This document shows, one piece after another, positions 36,338 through 46,000 of a stretch of DNA of 64,000 nucleotides. The translations under genes and the position numbers were made by a program. Below the pieces are notes generated by a model, which did not search any database, was not told the DNA's origin, and saw nothing but the letters and a program-made list of their open reading frames with translations. Source of the stretch: Gemmatimonadota bacterium (GTDB lineage: Bacteria > Gemmatimonadota > Gemmatimonadetes > Longimicrobiales > Gaopeijiaceae); assembly GCA_016873995.1 (NCBI GenBank), contig VGVR01000007.1, forward strand, positions 1 through 64,000, written 5' to 3'. Numbering within the stretch: the first letter of the stretch is position 1; every line of letters begins with the position of its first letter.

Positions 36338-37663
36338 TCAGTTGAAGATGATGAAGTCGCCGCCGCCGCCGCCGAAGCGGGGGTTCACGACGTTGTTGAA
36401 GATGGAGCCGAAGCGGTACTGGATGCCGACGCTGTAGAAGTAGCGGTAGCTGGTCTCGAGCTGCCGCTGCCTGAGGAGGATCTGCTCCGTCGTGAGGCTC
36501 GCGGCGGAGATGTAGAGCTGGTCACGGACCCACTGGTAGTTCGCGTTCGCGAAGACGGAGAAGCCGCGAAAGAGCCGCATGTTCACGTTCCCGAACACGG
36601 TCACGCTCGAACGTTCCAGGTCGTGCAGGTACTGGGCGGCAGTGACTGACGTCGACCAGAGCCCCCACGGTTGGATGAGGGAGAGCCCGGCGGTGAGCGA
36701 CTGCTGAAAGAGCGCTTCCACGGTCTGGTTGAAGATCGTGCGCTCGTCGTAGTGGTAGTAGTTCGGTCCGACGAGGTACTGGAGCGTGAGCGACCTGCGA
36801 CTCGACTCGGTGTATGGGAAGAAGTTGAACTCGACTCCGGGCTCGACCGCGAGCCGAAGCCGCTGGTTGAGGCGCGTCGACGAGCTGGCGCTCCCGCGCA
36901 TGCCCACCGCCCACTGCGCGCCCACACTCCGCACGAACAGCCCGTTCGCTCGCCGGTCCTCCTGCTTCACCTCGATCGTACGCGCCGTCGCGCCCGAGCC
37001 GACCTCGAATTCCTGCGTGTTGCGCGAGAAGCTGAGCCCGAAATCGATCTTCCAGGCCTCTGTCGTCCGGTTCGCGGAAAGCGCGGTCCGCCAGTTGGCG
37101 AACCTCGACGTCGCTTCTCCGTTGGCGTTTGCGCTTCCATTGATACTGAACGTCCAGAAGTCCCACGGATCCTGCTGGGCCCCCGCGGCCTGATTGGCTC
37201 CCGGGCGAGCCTCCGGAGCGCCCGGCGCCGCGGGCGGATCGGCGTCGTACGTCACGCGCAGCCGGTCGGCCGCGGGCGTCCCCTGCACGTAGCGCACGAG
37301 CCCGAGCTTGAGGCGCTCCACGATACCCTGCCGCTGGTCGTCCACCGTGGCGTCGGCGGGAGTCGAGAACGTGAGCTCCTGGTCTTGCCCGAGGAGAGCG
37401 CGAAGGCCCAAGAACGCGAGCGTGAAGAACCGTCCCCCACCGCCTGCGGCCTGCGACGTGACCAATACGTGAAGGTCGGCGTCGGCACGGTCGCGCATCC
37501 AGTTGACCCAGGGTGCCTCGCGGCGAGCGAAATCGAGGTCGCACCCCGGCGCCGCGCAGTCGAAGAACAAGTTGATGGTCTCGGGCACGGAGGCCTGCGC
37601 GCATAGGTCATCCGCCGCGCCTAGCGAAGCGAGCAACCCCATGAGCGTTCCCATCCGCCTCAT
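36338..37663 (-). CDS. outer-membrane beta-barrel protein, unknown function (paralogue of 48501-49775)
   Basis: 441 aa, signal peptide, then an N-terminal domain with FFDCAAPGCDLDFARREAPW and DADLHVLVTSQAAGGGGRF (to about 125), a linker rich in Ala/Pro, and a barrel of amphipathic strands ending YRFGSIFNNVVNPRFGGG. The end and the N-terminal domain match the protein at 48501-49775. GGGGGAGGG precedes ATG 37663. A palindrome like the blaI operator lies 61 bp before the start codon, next to a TATACC -10-like box, so BlaI control is predicted. Function not known. Confidence 0.8.
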   Translation of the reverse strand: MRRMGTLMGLLASLGAADDLCAQASVPETINLFFDCAAPGCDLDFARREAPWVNWMRDRADADLHVLVTSQAAGGGGRFFTLAFLGLRALLGQDQELTFSTPADATVDDQRQGIVERLKLGLVRYVQGTPAADRLRVTYDADPPAAPGAPEARPGANQAAGAQQDPWDFWTFSINGSANANGEATSRFANWRTALSANRTTEAWKIDFGLSFSRNTQEFEVGSGATARTIEVKQEDRRANGLFVRSVGAQWAVGMRGSASSSTRLNQRLRLAVEPGVEFNFFPYTESSRRSLTLQYLVGPNYYHYDERTIFNQTVEALFQQSLTAGLSLIQPWGLWSTSVTAAQYLHDLERSSVTVFGNVNMRLFRGFSVFANANYQWVRDQLYISAASLTTEQILLRQRQLETSYRYFYSVGIQYRFGSIFNNVVNPRFGGGGGDFIIFN

Positions 37664-37724
37664 ACGTCCCTCCCCCGGGTCCCCGGACCTCAGGCCCGGC
37701 CACGCACCGGTACAACGGCCGCTA

Positions 37725-37742
37725 CTCCTAAATGATTAGGAC
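37725..37742. promoter_or_regulatory. candidate BlaI operator before the outer-membrane gene
   Basis: CTCCTAA-ATGA-TTAGGAC: same half-sites and 4-bp spacing as O1 at 16149, one mismatch. On the minus strand a TATACC box (37747-37752) lies 4 bp upstream, so the palindrome covers the likely start of transcription, as at blaI. Confidence 0.6.
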
Positions 37743-37803
37743 TAGGTATAAGCTGCGCTGGGTGCTACCGCCAGGGGGGCAGCTCAAACAGCAGGAAAGC
37801 AGC

Positions 37804-37834
37804 GGGGCCGCCGCGGAGAATCCGCGGCGGCCCC
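37804..37834 (-). terminator. strong hairpin after the PQQ dehydrogenase gene
   Basis: A perfect 14-bp stem (ggggccgccgcgga and its complement) closes on a 3-nt loop, 29 bp past the stop of the minus-strand gene. Read leftward it is followed by GCTTTCC, not a clear T-run. Confidence 0.7.
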
Positions 37835-37862
37835 TGATACCGATTTCGGCGACGTTCGGCGG

Positions 37863-40058
37863 CTAGTGCGCCGCGCCCGCCTGCGGCATCGCCGCCGGCA
37901 AGCCGAACGCTGCCAGGCCGTTGCCCAGCTGGACCAAAATGACCTGGTGGCCGTTGTGCTCCCAACTGGACATCCCGTAGCTGCTCTGTCCCGGGATCTC
38001 CACCGCGCCGACGCGTCGCCCAGTCCGCTTGTCGATGGCGAACAAGCTCGGCGTGTTGTTTGCCGTCATGCCCGACGCAAAGAGCAGGTTCGGCGACACC
38101 ACCATGGCCGAGTGTCCCTGCCGGCCGCGGTTGGCGATCTGGTCGATGTTCGGCACGCCCTGCAGGAGCGGATGGTTGCGAATCGCATCCTGCTGTGCCT
38201 GCGGTGCGTCCCCGTGCGGGGTCACCCACAGATGATCGCCGGTGTTCAGGTCGATCGCGGTGATGCGCCCGACCGGGCCCTTGAAGATGTCGAGTCCGTC
38301 GACCGTGGCACCGCCCCGGCCGCGGCCGCCTCCACCACCACCGCCCGCTCCGCCGCGGCCACCCGCTGCGGGCGCCTGACCACGGCCTGCGCTCCACTCG
38401 GAGTACGTCACTCCGGTCTGCTCCGGCGAATCGAGCGGAGACTCGTTCGCCGGCATGACCGACAGGTTCGAGCACGCGCTGTGCGACGTGATGAAGATGA
38501 TGCCCTGTACCGGGTCGGCCACTGCCGGTCCGGTGATGTTCACGCCGCCGGTATCACCTGGGCAGACTCGTGCGGGGCCTGCGGGGTCCGTGACCGTCGT
38601 CGGTGGGTTGAAGAGCGGTGCGAACAGGTTGTTGTCCTGAGCGACCTGCAGCGCGCGGCGGCGGATCTCCGGCGTGTAGTCGATCAGGTGTGACTCGTTG
38701 CGCCCCTGCAGGTCGAAGGGCGCCGGCCTCGTGGGGAACGGCTGTGTGGCTGCGAGCTTTTCACCCGGCACGCGCGACTGCGGGACCGGACGCTCCTCGA
38801 TCGGCCAGATGGGCTGGCCCGTCTCGCGGTTCATCGCGTAGAGGAAGGCCTGCTTCGTCGCCTGGTAGATGCCCTTCACCGGACGCCCGTTCACCGTCAC
38901 ATCCATCAGGATCGGGGCCGTGGGCGTGTCGTAGTTCCAGATGTCGTGGTGCACCATCTGGTAGTGCCAACGACGCTGACCCGTGTTCACGTCGAGCGCG
39001 ATGATGCTCGTGCTGAACAGGTTGTCGCCCGGACGGAAGCCGCCGTAGTAGTCGATGGTCGCGCCGTTGGTCACGACGTAGACGAGGCCGAGCTCCGGGT
39101 CCGCCGCCATGGGCGCCCAGGACGACACGTCACCCGTCCAGTCCCACGCGTCGTTCTCCCACGTCTCGTGGCCGAACTCGCCCGGACGCGGAATCACGTG
39201 GAACTTCCACTTGAAGTCACCCGTCGCCGCATCGTAGGCGAGGATGTCGCCCGGCACGTTCTCGATGCGGGTCTGTTGATAGCCCTGCTCGGCGGAGTTG
39301 CCGACGACGACCGTGCCGTTCACCACGATCGGTGGCGATGACGTCGTGATGTAGCCGAGATCCTTGGGGATGCCCAGGTTCGGGTCGTACGCGCCGCCCC
39401 GCCAGCGCTCCCACGGACCCCACCCATCGATGAGGTCGGGGATCATGTCCACGCCGCCGGTCTGCTGGAAGCCAGGGAGCGGGATCGGCTCGCCCCAGTC
39501 CTCGAGCGGCCGCCCCGTGTCGGCGTCGAGCGCCCACAGGAAGAAGCCCGGGGAGGAGATGAAGACCACACCGCCACGACCCGGAACCTCTGCGTACGCC
39601 ACGCCCTTACCGTAGCCTTTGCGCATGGAGTACTCGTGCCGATACGTCGTGGGCGGCTCGGTGAAGCTCCAGATGAGCTTCCCGGTCGATGGATCCAGCG
39701 CAATCACGTCCCGGTCCTCGCCGGTCACGGTGATGAGCTTGCCGTCCACGTACGAGGGCGTAGCCCTCGGCGTGCTCGGACCGAAGCTCGCCGCGTTGAA
39801 CTGCCAGAGCATCGTCAGCTCGTCGAAGTTGTCCGCGGTGATTTCGTTGGCGGGCGTGTAGCGCGTGTGCCAGGCATCGCCGCCCAGGTACGTCCAGAGT
39901 CCGTTTTCGGTGCCGGGACCCTGAGCGGTGGCTGCCCACGGCAGTGCAGCGAGCGCGACCAGCGCGAGCGGTACCTGCGGGGACTGACGGCGGGTCTTGT
40001 GACTCGTAATGTGTCTTCTTGCTCTCAAAGGTGCGACTGACGTGCGGCCTCGATTCAA
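37863..40058 (-). CDS. PQQ-dependent beta-propeller dehydrogenase with Gly-rich insertion
   Basis: About 731 aa. Signal sequence [19 protein letters not shown], then propeller repeats ([100 protein letters not shown]). A Gly/Arg-rich stretch interrupts the sequence near 580. No c-type haem motif. Paralogue of 33309-35183. The start is uncertain: the frame opens with TTG 40058, and no SD is convincing. Periplasmic oxidation of an alcohol or sugar is inferred. Confidence 0.85.
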   Translation of the reverse strand: MNRGRTSVAPLRARRHITSHKTRRQSPQVPLALVALAALPWAATAQGPGTENGLWTYLGGDAWHTRYTPANEITADNFDELTMLWQFNAASFGPSTPRATPSYVDGKLITVTGEDRDVIALDPSTGKLIWSFTEPPTTYRHEYSMRKGYGKGVAYAEVPGRGGVVFISSPGFFLWALDADTGRPLEDWGEPIPLPGFQQTGGVDMIPDLIDGWGPWERWRGGAYDPNLGIPKDLGYITTSSPPIVVNGTVVVGNSAEQGYQQTRIENVPGDILAYDAATGDFKWKFHVIPRPGEFGHETWENDAWDWTGDVSSWAPMAADPELGLVYVVTNGATIDYYGGFRPGDNLFSTSIIALDVNTGQRRWHYQMVHHDIWNYDTPTAPILMDVTVNGRPVKGIYQATKQAFLYAMNRETGQPIWPIEERPVPQSRVPGEKLAATQPFPTRPAPFDLQGRNESHLIDYTPEIRRRALQVAQDNNLFAPLFNPPTTVTDPAGPARVCPGDTGGVNITGPAVADPVQGIIFITSHSACSNLSVMPANESPLDSPEQTGVTYSEWSAGRGQAPAAGGRGGAGGGGGGGRGRGGATVDGLDIFKGPVGRITAIDLNTGDHLWVTPHGDAPQAQQDAIRNHPLLQGVPNIDQIANRGRQGHSAMVVSPNLLFASGMTANNTPSLFAIDKRTGRRVGAVEIPGQSSYGMSSWEHNGHQVILVQLGNGLAAFGLPAAMPQAGAAH

Positions 40059-40241
40059 GTCTGATGGATCAGCACTCGGACCGACTCCCCGCGCGAAACG
40101 TTGAGGGGCGCGTTCGGCTTCGAGTCGGGTGACACTCGGTGGTAGACGCGTTCCATGGCAAGGGTTCCTGGGCTTTACACTGCCTTACAGTCCTGAAGGC
40201 GCCTTTGACCGCGAGCACCGCGCGCCCCAAGATGGTGCCCC

Positions 40242-41363
40242 ATGTCCAACGGCCAATCCATGGAGTGGAGCCGGCGGCGCGTCATCGCGGCGCTCGCCGG
40301 GGTCGGCGTGGCGGCGCCTTTCGTGCGCGGGAGCCGCGCGAGCCCAGGCGAGCAAGTGGTGCTCCGGTACACGGGGCACATTCCCAACTCGCATGGTCTC
40401 TACACGCGTGTCTTCCTGCCTTGGGAGGAGATCTGCACCCGGGAGACGGACGGGCGCATCCGTTGGGAGACCTACATGGACGGTCTGCTCCACGGGGCAC
40501 TCGACGGGTTCAAGGCGATCGCGTCCGGGGTCACGGACTACACGCACGGCTATGCCACCTACCAGCCGGGAAGCTTTCACCTCACGCACGGGCTCCAGCT
40601 CCCGTTCTTGTTCGAGAACCCGGGCGTGGCGTCGCTCGTCTCCGAGGAGCTCTACCCTCGCTACTGGAAGGACGAGTACGAGCGTATGGGCGTATATCTC
40701 GCGCACTGCGACGCGACCACCGCCTACGACATCATCGCCAAGGTGCCCATCCATACGCCCGACGACATCGCCGGCCTCAAGGTGCGCTCGACGGGAGGCC
40801 TGATGGCCGACATGATCCGCGAGCTGGATGCGGTGCCGGTCGTGCTCGCTGCCTCCGATACGTACACGGCGTTCCAGCGCGGGATCATCGACGCCGTCGC
40901 GCTCAGCGCGCCGGACATGGCGGCGTACCGCCTCTACGACCTGGGCAGCCACTACCTACGCATCGGGCTCTCGCACACGGTGCTGCAGTGGGCCGTCAGT
41001 CCGCGCGCCTTCGACGCGATGCCAAGCGACCTGCGCCAGAGACTGCACGATCTCTTCCGCCTGCGCGGACAAGTTGCGAACCAGAACTACTACGGCGGCG
41101 CCGCGCTCCAGACGGCCCTGGATCGGCTCGCCGACAATGGGGTGGAGCTGAGCACGCCGACGCCGGATGAGCGGCGTCAGTGGGCCGACGCAGTTCGCCC
41201 GGTCGAGCATCGGTTCATCGAGCAAAACGAGGCGCTCGGGCTTCCCGCGGCCGAATTCGTGGCGGAGGCGAAGGAGCGCGGGGCGCGTTACGTCGGCTGG
41301 ACCGACCAACAGCTTTGGGACCACGTGGTCGAGAGCCCCCTCCAGGGCGTAATCGACCTTTGA
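40242..41363 (+). CDS. dctP: TRAP transporter substrate-binding protein, Tat-exported
   Basis: 373 aa. The signal has a twin-arginine motif (SRRRVIAALAGVGVAAP). The DctP fold is visible: LPWEEICTRETDGRI, GYATYQPGSFHLTHGLQLP, and GLKVRSTGG, whose Arg normally salt-bridges a substrate carboxylate. First gene of a dctPQM operon joined by overlapping starts. The ligand is probably an organic acid. Confidence 0.9.
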   Translation: MSNGQSMEWSRRRVIAALAGVGVAAPFVRGSRASPGEQVVLRYTGHIPNSHGLYTRVFLPWEEICTRETDGRIRWETYMDGLLHGALDGFKAIASGVTDYTHGYATYQPGSFHLTHGLQLPFLFENPGVASLVSEELYPRYWKDEYERMGVYLAHCDATTAYDIIAKVPIHTPDDIAGLKVRSTGGLMADMIRELDAVPVVLAASDTYTAFQRGIIDAVALSAPDMAAYRLYDLGSHYLRIGLSHTVLQWAVSPRAFDAMPSDLRQRLHDLFRLRGQVANQNYYGGAALQTALDRLADNGVELSTPTPDERRQWADAVRPVEHRFIEQNEALGLPAAEFVAEAKERGARYVGWTDQQLWDHVVESPLQGVIDL

Positions 41364-41950
41364 GCGCGAGCGGAGACGCGGGGGCCGGGGAGCCGACACC
41401 TCCGGCGAGCGCGCTGGACTCGGCGTTCGACCGCATCGACCGCGCGTCCGCCACGGCAGCTCGGCGGCTGTTTGCCCTCGGCATCTACGTCATGCTGCCG
41501 GCACTCGTCCTGCTGGTCACGACAGACGTGGTCCTGCGCTACGTCTTCGACTCGCCCCTCCAGTGGGCGCGCGACGTGAGCGGGCTCTTCCTTCTGATGT
41601 CGATAGGCGCCGCGCTCCCGCTCGCTTGGGACCGCTCGTATCACATCCGCATGGAAGTCGTGTACGACCGCCTGTCTCCCACGCGTCGACGGCTGGTCGA
41701 CGTGCTTTCTGTGGTGTCCGGTATCGTGTTTTTCGGGATGATGGCCGTGCAGGCTGCGCTGTACGTGCCATTCATGATCCGCACCGGCGAGACAGGGGAG
41801 GATTTGCTCTGGCCGCTCTGGCCGTACATGGCGTTTCTCGCGCTCTGCGGCTTCGTGGCGGTCGCCCGCTTGTTCGCGAATCCCGCGCCGTCGCGCTCTC
41901 GCGAGGGAGCAGCTCCGGTGCCGACGCCAACCGACGCAGGACAATCGTGA
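41360..41950 (+). CDS. dctQ: TRAP transporter small permease
   Basis: 196 aa, four predicted helices: LGIYVMLPALVLLVTTDVVL, GLFLLMSIGAALPLAW, VLSVVSGIVFFGMMAVQAAL and PYMAFLALCGFVAVARL. RYVFDSPLQWARDVSG is the DctQ signature. The TTG start at 41360 overlaps the dctP stop (TTGA). A Ser/Ala-rich N-terminal tail of about 35 residues precedes the first helix. Confidence 0.87.
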   Translation: MSASGDAGAGEPTPPASALDSAFDRIDRASATAARRLFALGIYVMLPALVLLVTTDVVLRYVFDSPLQWARDVSGLFLLMSIGAALPLAWDRSYHIRMEVVYDRLSPTRRRLVDVLSVVSGIVFFGMMAVQAALYVPFMIRTGETGEDLLWPLWPYMAFLALCGFVAVARLFANPAPSRSREGAAPVPTPTDAGQS

Positions 41951-43248
41951 GCCTCGAGTTGGTCGGTGGGATCGGCCTCCTGGCGATGTTCGTGCTCCTC
42001 GTCCTCGGCGTTCCCATCGCGTTCGCGATGGCTGTCGTGGGCGCCGTGGGCCTCTGGGTGCTCGAGGGTCTGGGGGCGGCCCTCGCCCAGGCGACGCTCA
42101 TCCCGTGGAGCGAAGGGCGGAGCTTCGTGTTCGTCACGATCCCGCTCTTCGTGCTCATGGGCCAGCTGGTCTATCAGACCGGGCTCGCCACCGACCTCTA
42201 TTCAGGGATCCGGGCTTGGATCGGCCGCGTGCCCGGCGGGCTCGCGGTGGCCTCCGTGGTCGCGTGCGCCGCATTCGGGGCGGTCACAGGGTCGAGCATC
42301 GCCACGGTGGCGACCATGGGCGCGATCGTCATGCCAGAGATGCGCCGCTACGGGTACAACCCGCGTCTCGCGACCGGAGCGCTGGCCGCCTCCGGCACGC
42401 TCGGCATCCTGATTCCGCCGAGCGTGATCTTCATTTTCTACGGGGTGATGACGGAGACGTCGATCGGCGAGCTCTTCATCGCCGGGATCGTGCCTGGGAT
42501 CCTAACCGCGATCATGTTCTCGGTCATCATCTGGGTCCGCTGCATGATCTCGCCCGACCTTGGGCCGCGTGGGCCCGCCGCCACCTGGGAAGAACGGTGG
42601 CGCTCCGCGAGCGGCTTCCTACCGATCGTGGCTCTCTTCTTCGGTGTGATCGGCGGGCTCTACGCTGGCGTCTTCACGCCCACCGAGGGTGCCGGGGTCG
42701 GCTGCGCAGGCGTCGTGCTCATCGCCGCGCTGAAGCGCAGGGTCAACTTGCCGGCCATGGGGCGCGCGCTCGAGGAGACGGCGCTCATCAGCGCGATGAT
42801 GTTCGCGATTATCGTGGCTGGTTATCTGCTTGCGCGCTTTCTCGCCATCACGGGCACCACCGAGACGATCGTCGACTTGCTGGTTGGCCTCGAGCTCGGC
42901 CGCGTCGGCTTCCTTGTCCTGCTGGTCGGCCTCTATCTCATGCTGGGCGCGTTACTCGATGTGTTCGGCATGCTCGTGCTCACCGTACCCTTCGTGATGC
43001 CGGTGGTCCGGGAGCTGGGGATCGACCCGATCTGGTTCGGAGTCTTCGTGGTCGTGATGTCCGAGGTGGCGCTGGTCACGCCCCCCATCGGGGCCAACGT
43101 CTTCGTGATGCGCCGAGCGGCGCCTGACGTGCCCATGACGGAGATCTTCATGGGGGTGCTCCCGTTCGTGGTCGGGGAGCTGATCATGATCGCCTTGCTG
43201 ATCGCGTTCCCTGAGATCGCGACCTGGCTCCCCTCGCAGATGGGGTAG
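41947..43248 (+). CDS. dctM: TRAP transporter large permease
   Basis: 433 aa, about 12 helices. Typical DctM motifs: VPIAFAMAVVGAVG, PLFVLMGQLVYQTGLATDLY, GAVTGSSIATVATMGAIVMPEM, ASGTLGILIPPSVIFIFYG, FTPTEGAGVGC and the C-terminal TPPIGANVFVM. Provides the Na+-coupled transport path. GTG 41947 overlaps the dctQ stop (GTGA). Confidence 0.92.
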   Translation: MSLELVGGIGLLAMFVLLVLGVPIAFAMAVVGAVGLWVLEGLGAALAQATLIPWSEGRSFVFVTIPLFVLMGQLVYQTGLATDLYSGIRAWIGRVPGGLAVASVVACAAFGAVTGSSIATVATMGAIVMPEMRRYGYNPRLATGALAASGTLGILIPPSVIFIFYGVMTETSIGELFIAGIVPGILTAIMFSVIIWVRCMISPDLGPRGPAATWEERWRSASGFLPIVALFFGVIGGLYAGVFTPTEGAGVGCAGVVLIAALKRRVNLPAMGRALEETALISAMMFAIIVAGYLLARFLAITGTTETIVDLLVGLELGRVGFLVLLVGLYLMLGALLDVFGMLVLTVPFVMPVVRELGIDPIWFGVFVVVMSEVALVTPPIGANVFVMRRAAPDVPMTEIFMGVLPFVVGELIMIALLIAFPEIATWLPSQMG

Positions 43249-43263
43249 GAGCTTCCCCCGCCG

Positions 43264-43890
43264 TCAGCGCCGCGGCTCGTCGTCCCTGGACGCCTCTAGC
43301 TCCGCCCAGACGCCGCCCGGTCCCGCGTTGACGATGCGCGTGTCCCCGACCAGCGACTCCTCTGTCCAACAGCCATGGATGTGCCCGCACACGACCAGCC
43401 GGGGCCATACGCGCTCTATCGTCTCGACCACGGCGCGGCTGCCGAGGTGCCTGCCGCCTGCGAGGTCCACGTGTCCGAGCGGCGGCGAGTGCGTCACCAG
43501 CACGGCGCCAGGCGGGCAGCCAGCAAGCAGCTCCGCAGCCTTCTCCTCGGGTAGGTCGTAACTCCACGGACCGAACGGCGTGACCGGCACGGCACCGCCG
43601 AGGCCCCAGAACGAGACTCCCTCGATCGTACATCCGCTTCCGTGCAGCACGTGCGCCCCCGCCCACCGTGCGCACGCGGCCGAGAGCTCCTCGTACGACT
43701 CCCCGTTGCCTGCGACGAGCACCGCCGGACAGGCGGCGCTCGCGAGCACATCGACGGTCTTCTGCAGTCCGGTGCGCATGACGCCCAGGTCGCCCGCGAC
43801 TACCAGCACGTCCGCCTCTGCGGACCGCTCGACCAACCTGCGAGCCGCCGCCAGATCGCAGTGGATGTCGCTACAGAGCAGCAGACGCAT
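43264..43890 (-). CDS. calcineurin-like metallophosphoesterase
   Basis: 208 aa: LLLCSDIHCDL (D-x-H), VVAGDLGVM (GD), VLVAGNGE (GN[H/E], His replaced by Gly-Glu), VLVTHSPPLGH and VVCGHIHGCW (GHxH). YfcE/ICC-like in size. The GNH motif variation may affect catalysis. ATG 43890 begins directly at the first strand and overlaps the MATE gene by 20 bp; an ATG at 43923 is also in frame. Third gene of the DUF2239-MATE operon. Confidence 0.85.
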   Translation of the reverse strand: MRLLLCSDIHCDLAAARRLVERSAEADVLVVAGDLGVMRTGLQKTVDVLASAACPAVLVAGNGESYEELSAACARWAGAHVLHGSGCTIEGVSFWGLGGAVPVTPFGPWSYDLPEEKAAELLAGCPPGAVLVTHSPPLGHVDLAGGRHLGSRAVVETIERVWPRLVVCGHIHGCWTEESLVGDTRIVNAGPGGVWAELEASRDDEPRR

Positions 43891-45256
43891 CGAATGCAGG
43901 TTGCGCCGCGTAAGCGCTGTCATCCGTGAGCTTCTTGCGGAGCTCGACGGTGAGCATCCACCAGCTGGCAGCCGCCTGCAGCAGTACGGTCGCCACGGAC
44001 GTGTACCAGAGGTGACGCAGCTCGAACCACGGCTGATACGAAAGCCACACCGCCGGGATCGCGAACGTCACGATGCGGGTCGCGCTCGCGAGCAGCGCGG
44101 GCACGGTGTTGCCGATGGCTTGGAACATGCCGGAGCAGGTGAACACGATCCCGGTGGCCACGAAATTCCAAGAGATGATACGCAGGAAGTCCGCACCGGC
44201 CGCCACCACGGCTGGATCGTCCGCGAAGAACGCGACCAGGACGCTGGGCCGCCACTGGCAGAAGAGCGTGAGCAGTACCATGAGGCAGCTCAGCGTCACC
44301 ATCGCCGTGCGGAAGGTTTCGCGCACACGGTCGTGCTTGCGCGCGCCGACGTTCTGCCCAGCGACCGGCGATGCGGCCCACGCGATCGCCATGGCGGGCA
44401 GGAAGATCGCCTGCATGACGCGTGAGCCGACCCCGAAGCCCGCCTGGGCGGCCGGTCCGAAGTCGCGGATCACCCAGTAGATCACGGCCATGTAGACGAA
44501 CATGAGCGTGAACTCGCCCCCGGGCGGGAGGCCGATGGCGAGGATGCGCTTCCACGCCTCGGCGCGCGGGCGCACGAGGCTCGCGTCGAAGCCGACGTAG
44601 TGCTCGAGGCGAACGAAGTACGCGATCATCATGATGACAGCCGCCGCCACCGAGATGGTCGTGGCAATACCCGCTCCCGCGATGCCGAGCGGAACGCCCG
44701 TGAGCCAGCCAGATATGAGGATCGGCGCGAGGATCGCGTTCAGCACCACGGTGGCGATCTGGACCATGATGGTCGGGTTCACGATCCCGGTGCCGCGCAG
44801 CGCCGAGCCCATGGAGATCATGGCGAACTGGAGCGCGAGGCCGGGCAGGAACCAGTAGAGGTAGGTGATGCCCGCCTCCGCGGTGGCCGCGTCCGCTCCG
44901 AGCCGCCCCATGTACCACGCCGACAGCGCGTAGCCACCGACGAGCGTGACGGCTGCGCACACCGCCGCGAGCACGAGGCTCTGGTTGAAGATCAGGTTCG
45001 CGTCCGCCCGGTCCTTCCGACCGGCTGCCTGCGCGATGAGCGCCATCGTGCCGACGCCGAGAATCTGCGTGATCGCCATGACGAGGAACTGCACGTTCCC
45101 CGCGGACCCTAGCCCGGCGATCGCAGCGTCGCCCAGGCGTCCGACGAAGTAGAGGTCGACCAGGTAGTAGGCCGTCTGAAAGACCATGCCGACCGCGATC
45201 GGGATCGCGATGCGCATCAAGTGGCCCGCGATCGGCCCCTCGGTCAGGTCGTTCAT
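43871..45256 (-). CDS. MATE-family efflux transporter
   Basis: 461 aa with 12 predicted helices in two halves. MATE features: LTEGPIAGHLMRIAIPIAVG at the start, VDLYFVGRLGDAAIAGLG, ALRGTGIVNPTIM, and in the second half PAMAIAWAASPVAGQNVGA and GMFQAIGNTVPAL. Na+- or H+-coupled export of cationic compounds is the family role. ATG 45256 overlaps the DUF2239 stop (ATGA), so translation is coupled. Confidence 0.93.
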   Translation of the reverse strand: MNDLTEGPIAGHLMRIAIPIAVGMVFQTAYYLVDLYFVGRLGDAAIAGLGSAGNVQFLVMAITQILGVGTMALIAQAAGRKDRADANLIFNQSLVLAAVCAAVTLVGGYALSAWYMGRLGADAATAEAGITYLYWFLPGLALQFAMISMGSALRGTGIVNPTIMVQIATVVLNAILAPILISGWLTGVPLGIAGAGIATTISVAAAVIMMIAYFVRLEHYVGFDASLVRPRAEAWKRILAIGLPPGGEFTLMFVYMAVIYWVIRDFGPAAQAGFGVGSRVMQAIFLPAMAIAWAASPVAGQNVGARKHDRVRETFRTAMVTLSCLMVLLTLFCQWRPSVLVAFFADDPAVVAAGADFLRIISWNFVATGIVFTCSGMFQAIGNTVPALLASATRIVTFAIPAVWLSYQPWFELRHLWYTSVATVLLQAAASWWMLTVELRKKLTDDSAYAAQPAFDASAAL

Positions 45257-45852
45257 GTTCGCTCGAAGGCCTCCGCCGCCATGCGCGCACACTGCGATCG
45301 TACATCGGCCGGCCACTCGCTCGTAGCGGCCGCGAACTCACCACCGTCGCTTCTGTAGAGCGCACGTATCGCCGACTCGTAGCCAGGCGAGTCCCCGGCC
45401 ATGCTCGTCATGAATCGGTACGTGGCGTCCTGCGCTCGCCTCACCACCTCGCGCCGCTCGTCCGTCCGGCGGGCTTCGTCCACGAGCCGACGCAACACGG
45501 CTGATGCGGTTCCCCGCTGGGCGCTCAGCCAGGCCCAGTGGCGAGGCAGAAGCGTAACCTCCTTCGACACCACGCCCAACTTGGGGCGGCCGCGGCCGCG
45601 GGGCGCGCGGTCGGCTCTCTGCGAGTCGGCGGAAGTCGGGGAGCTCGTAACGCGGGCGAGAACTTCGGAGGCGGTGCCGCGCAGGTCGAGATCGACGAGG
45701 CGACCGGTCGCTTCCTCGAAGACGAGGACCGGCGAGTCGGGGCGAGCCTCCACGCGTCTGCGGCCGGCCTCGGCAACCGTGAGGAGGTCGCCCAAGGCGA
45801 GCCGCTCCTGGCCGGCGAACGCCGCGAAGGTGGGGAGAGGGCCACGCGACAT
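45253..45852 (-). CDS. DUF2239 family protein
   Basis: 199 aa. The family pattern is clear: FAGQERLALGDLLTVAEAG, VLVFEEATGRLVDLDLRGT, GRGRPKLGVVSKEVTLLPRH, FMTSMAGDSPGYESAIRALY and WPADVRSQCARMA. The central GRGRPKLG is AT-hook-like and may contact DNA. Function unknown. First gene of an operon with MATE and phosphoesterase genes; a TATAAT box lies only 6 nt before the ATG, so the mRNA may be leaderless. Confidence 0.88.
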   Translation of the reverse strand: MSRGPLPTFAAFAGQERLALGDLLTVAEAGRRRVEARPDSPVLVFEEATGRLVDLDLRGTASEVLARVTSSPTSADSQRADRAPRGRGRPKLGVVSKEVTLLPRHWAWLSAQRGTASAVLRRLVDEARRTDERREVVRRAQDATYRFMTSMAGDSPGYESAIRALYRSDGGEFAAATSEWPADVRSQCARMAAEAFERT

Positions 45853-45858
45853 GGGAGA

Positions 45859-45886
45859 ATTATATCCGGGTAGAATATGGCGGCAA
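45859..45886 (-). promoter_or_regulatory. promoter of the DUF2239 operon, probably leaderless
   Basis: Minus strand TTGCCG (45881-45886), 16-bp spacer, perfect TATAAT (45859-45864), then TCTCCC and the ATG. The +1 would coincide with the start codon, and no Shine-Dalgarno is present. Confidence 0.65.
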
Positions 45887-46000
45887 GCTTCGCGTCGCCC
45901 GGTGGCGCCCGGGGGCCTGCCAACACTTCGGCGTTGCCCGAGCCGAGGCGAGCGGCCAACATCCGGCGGCGTAATCGTTCCTCTTCACCGGATCACGGCG

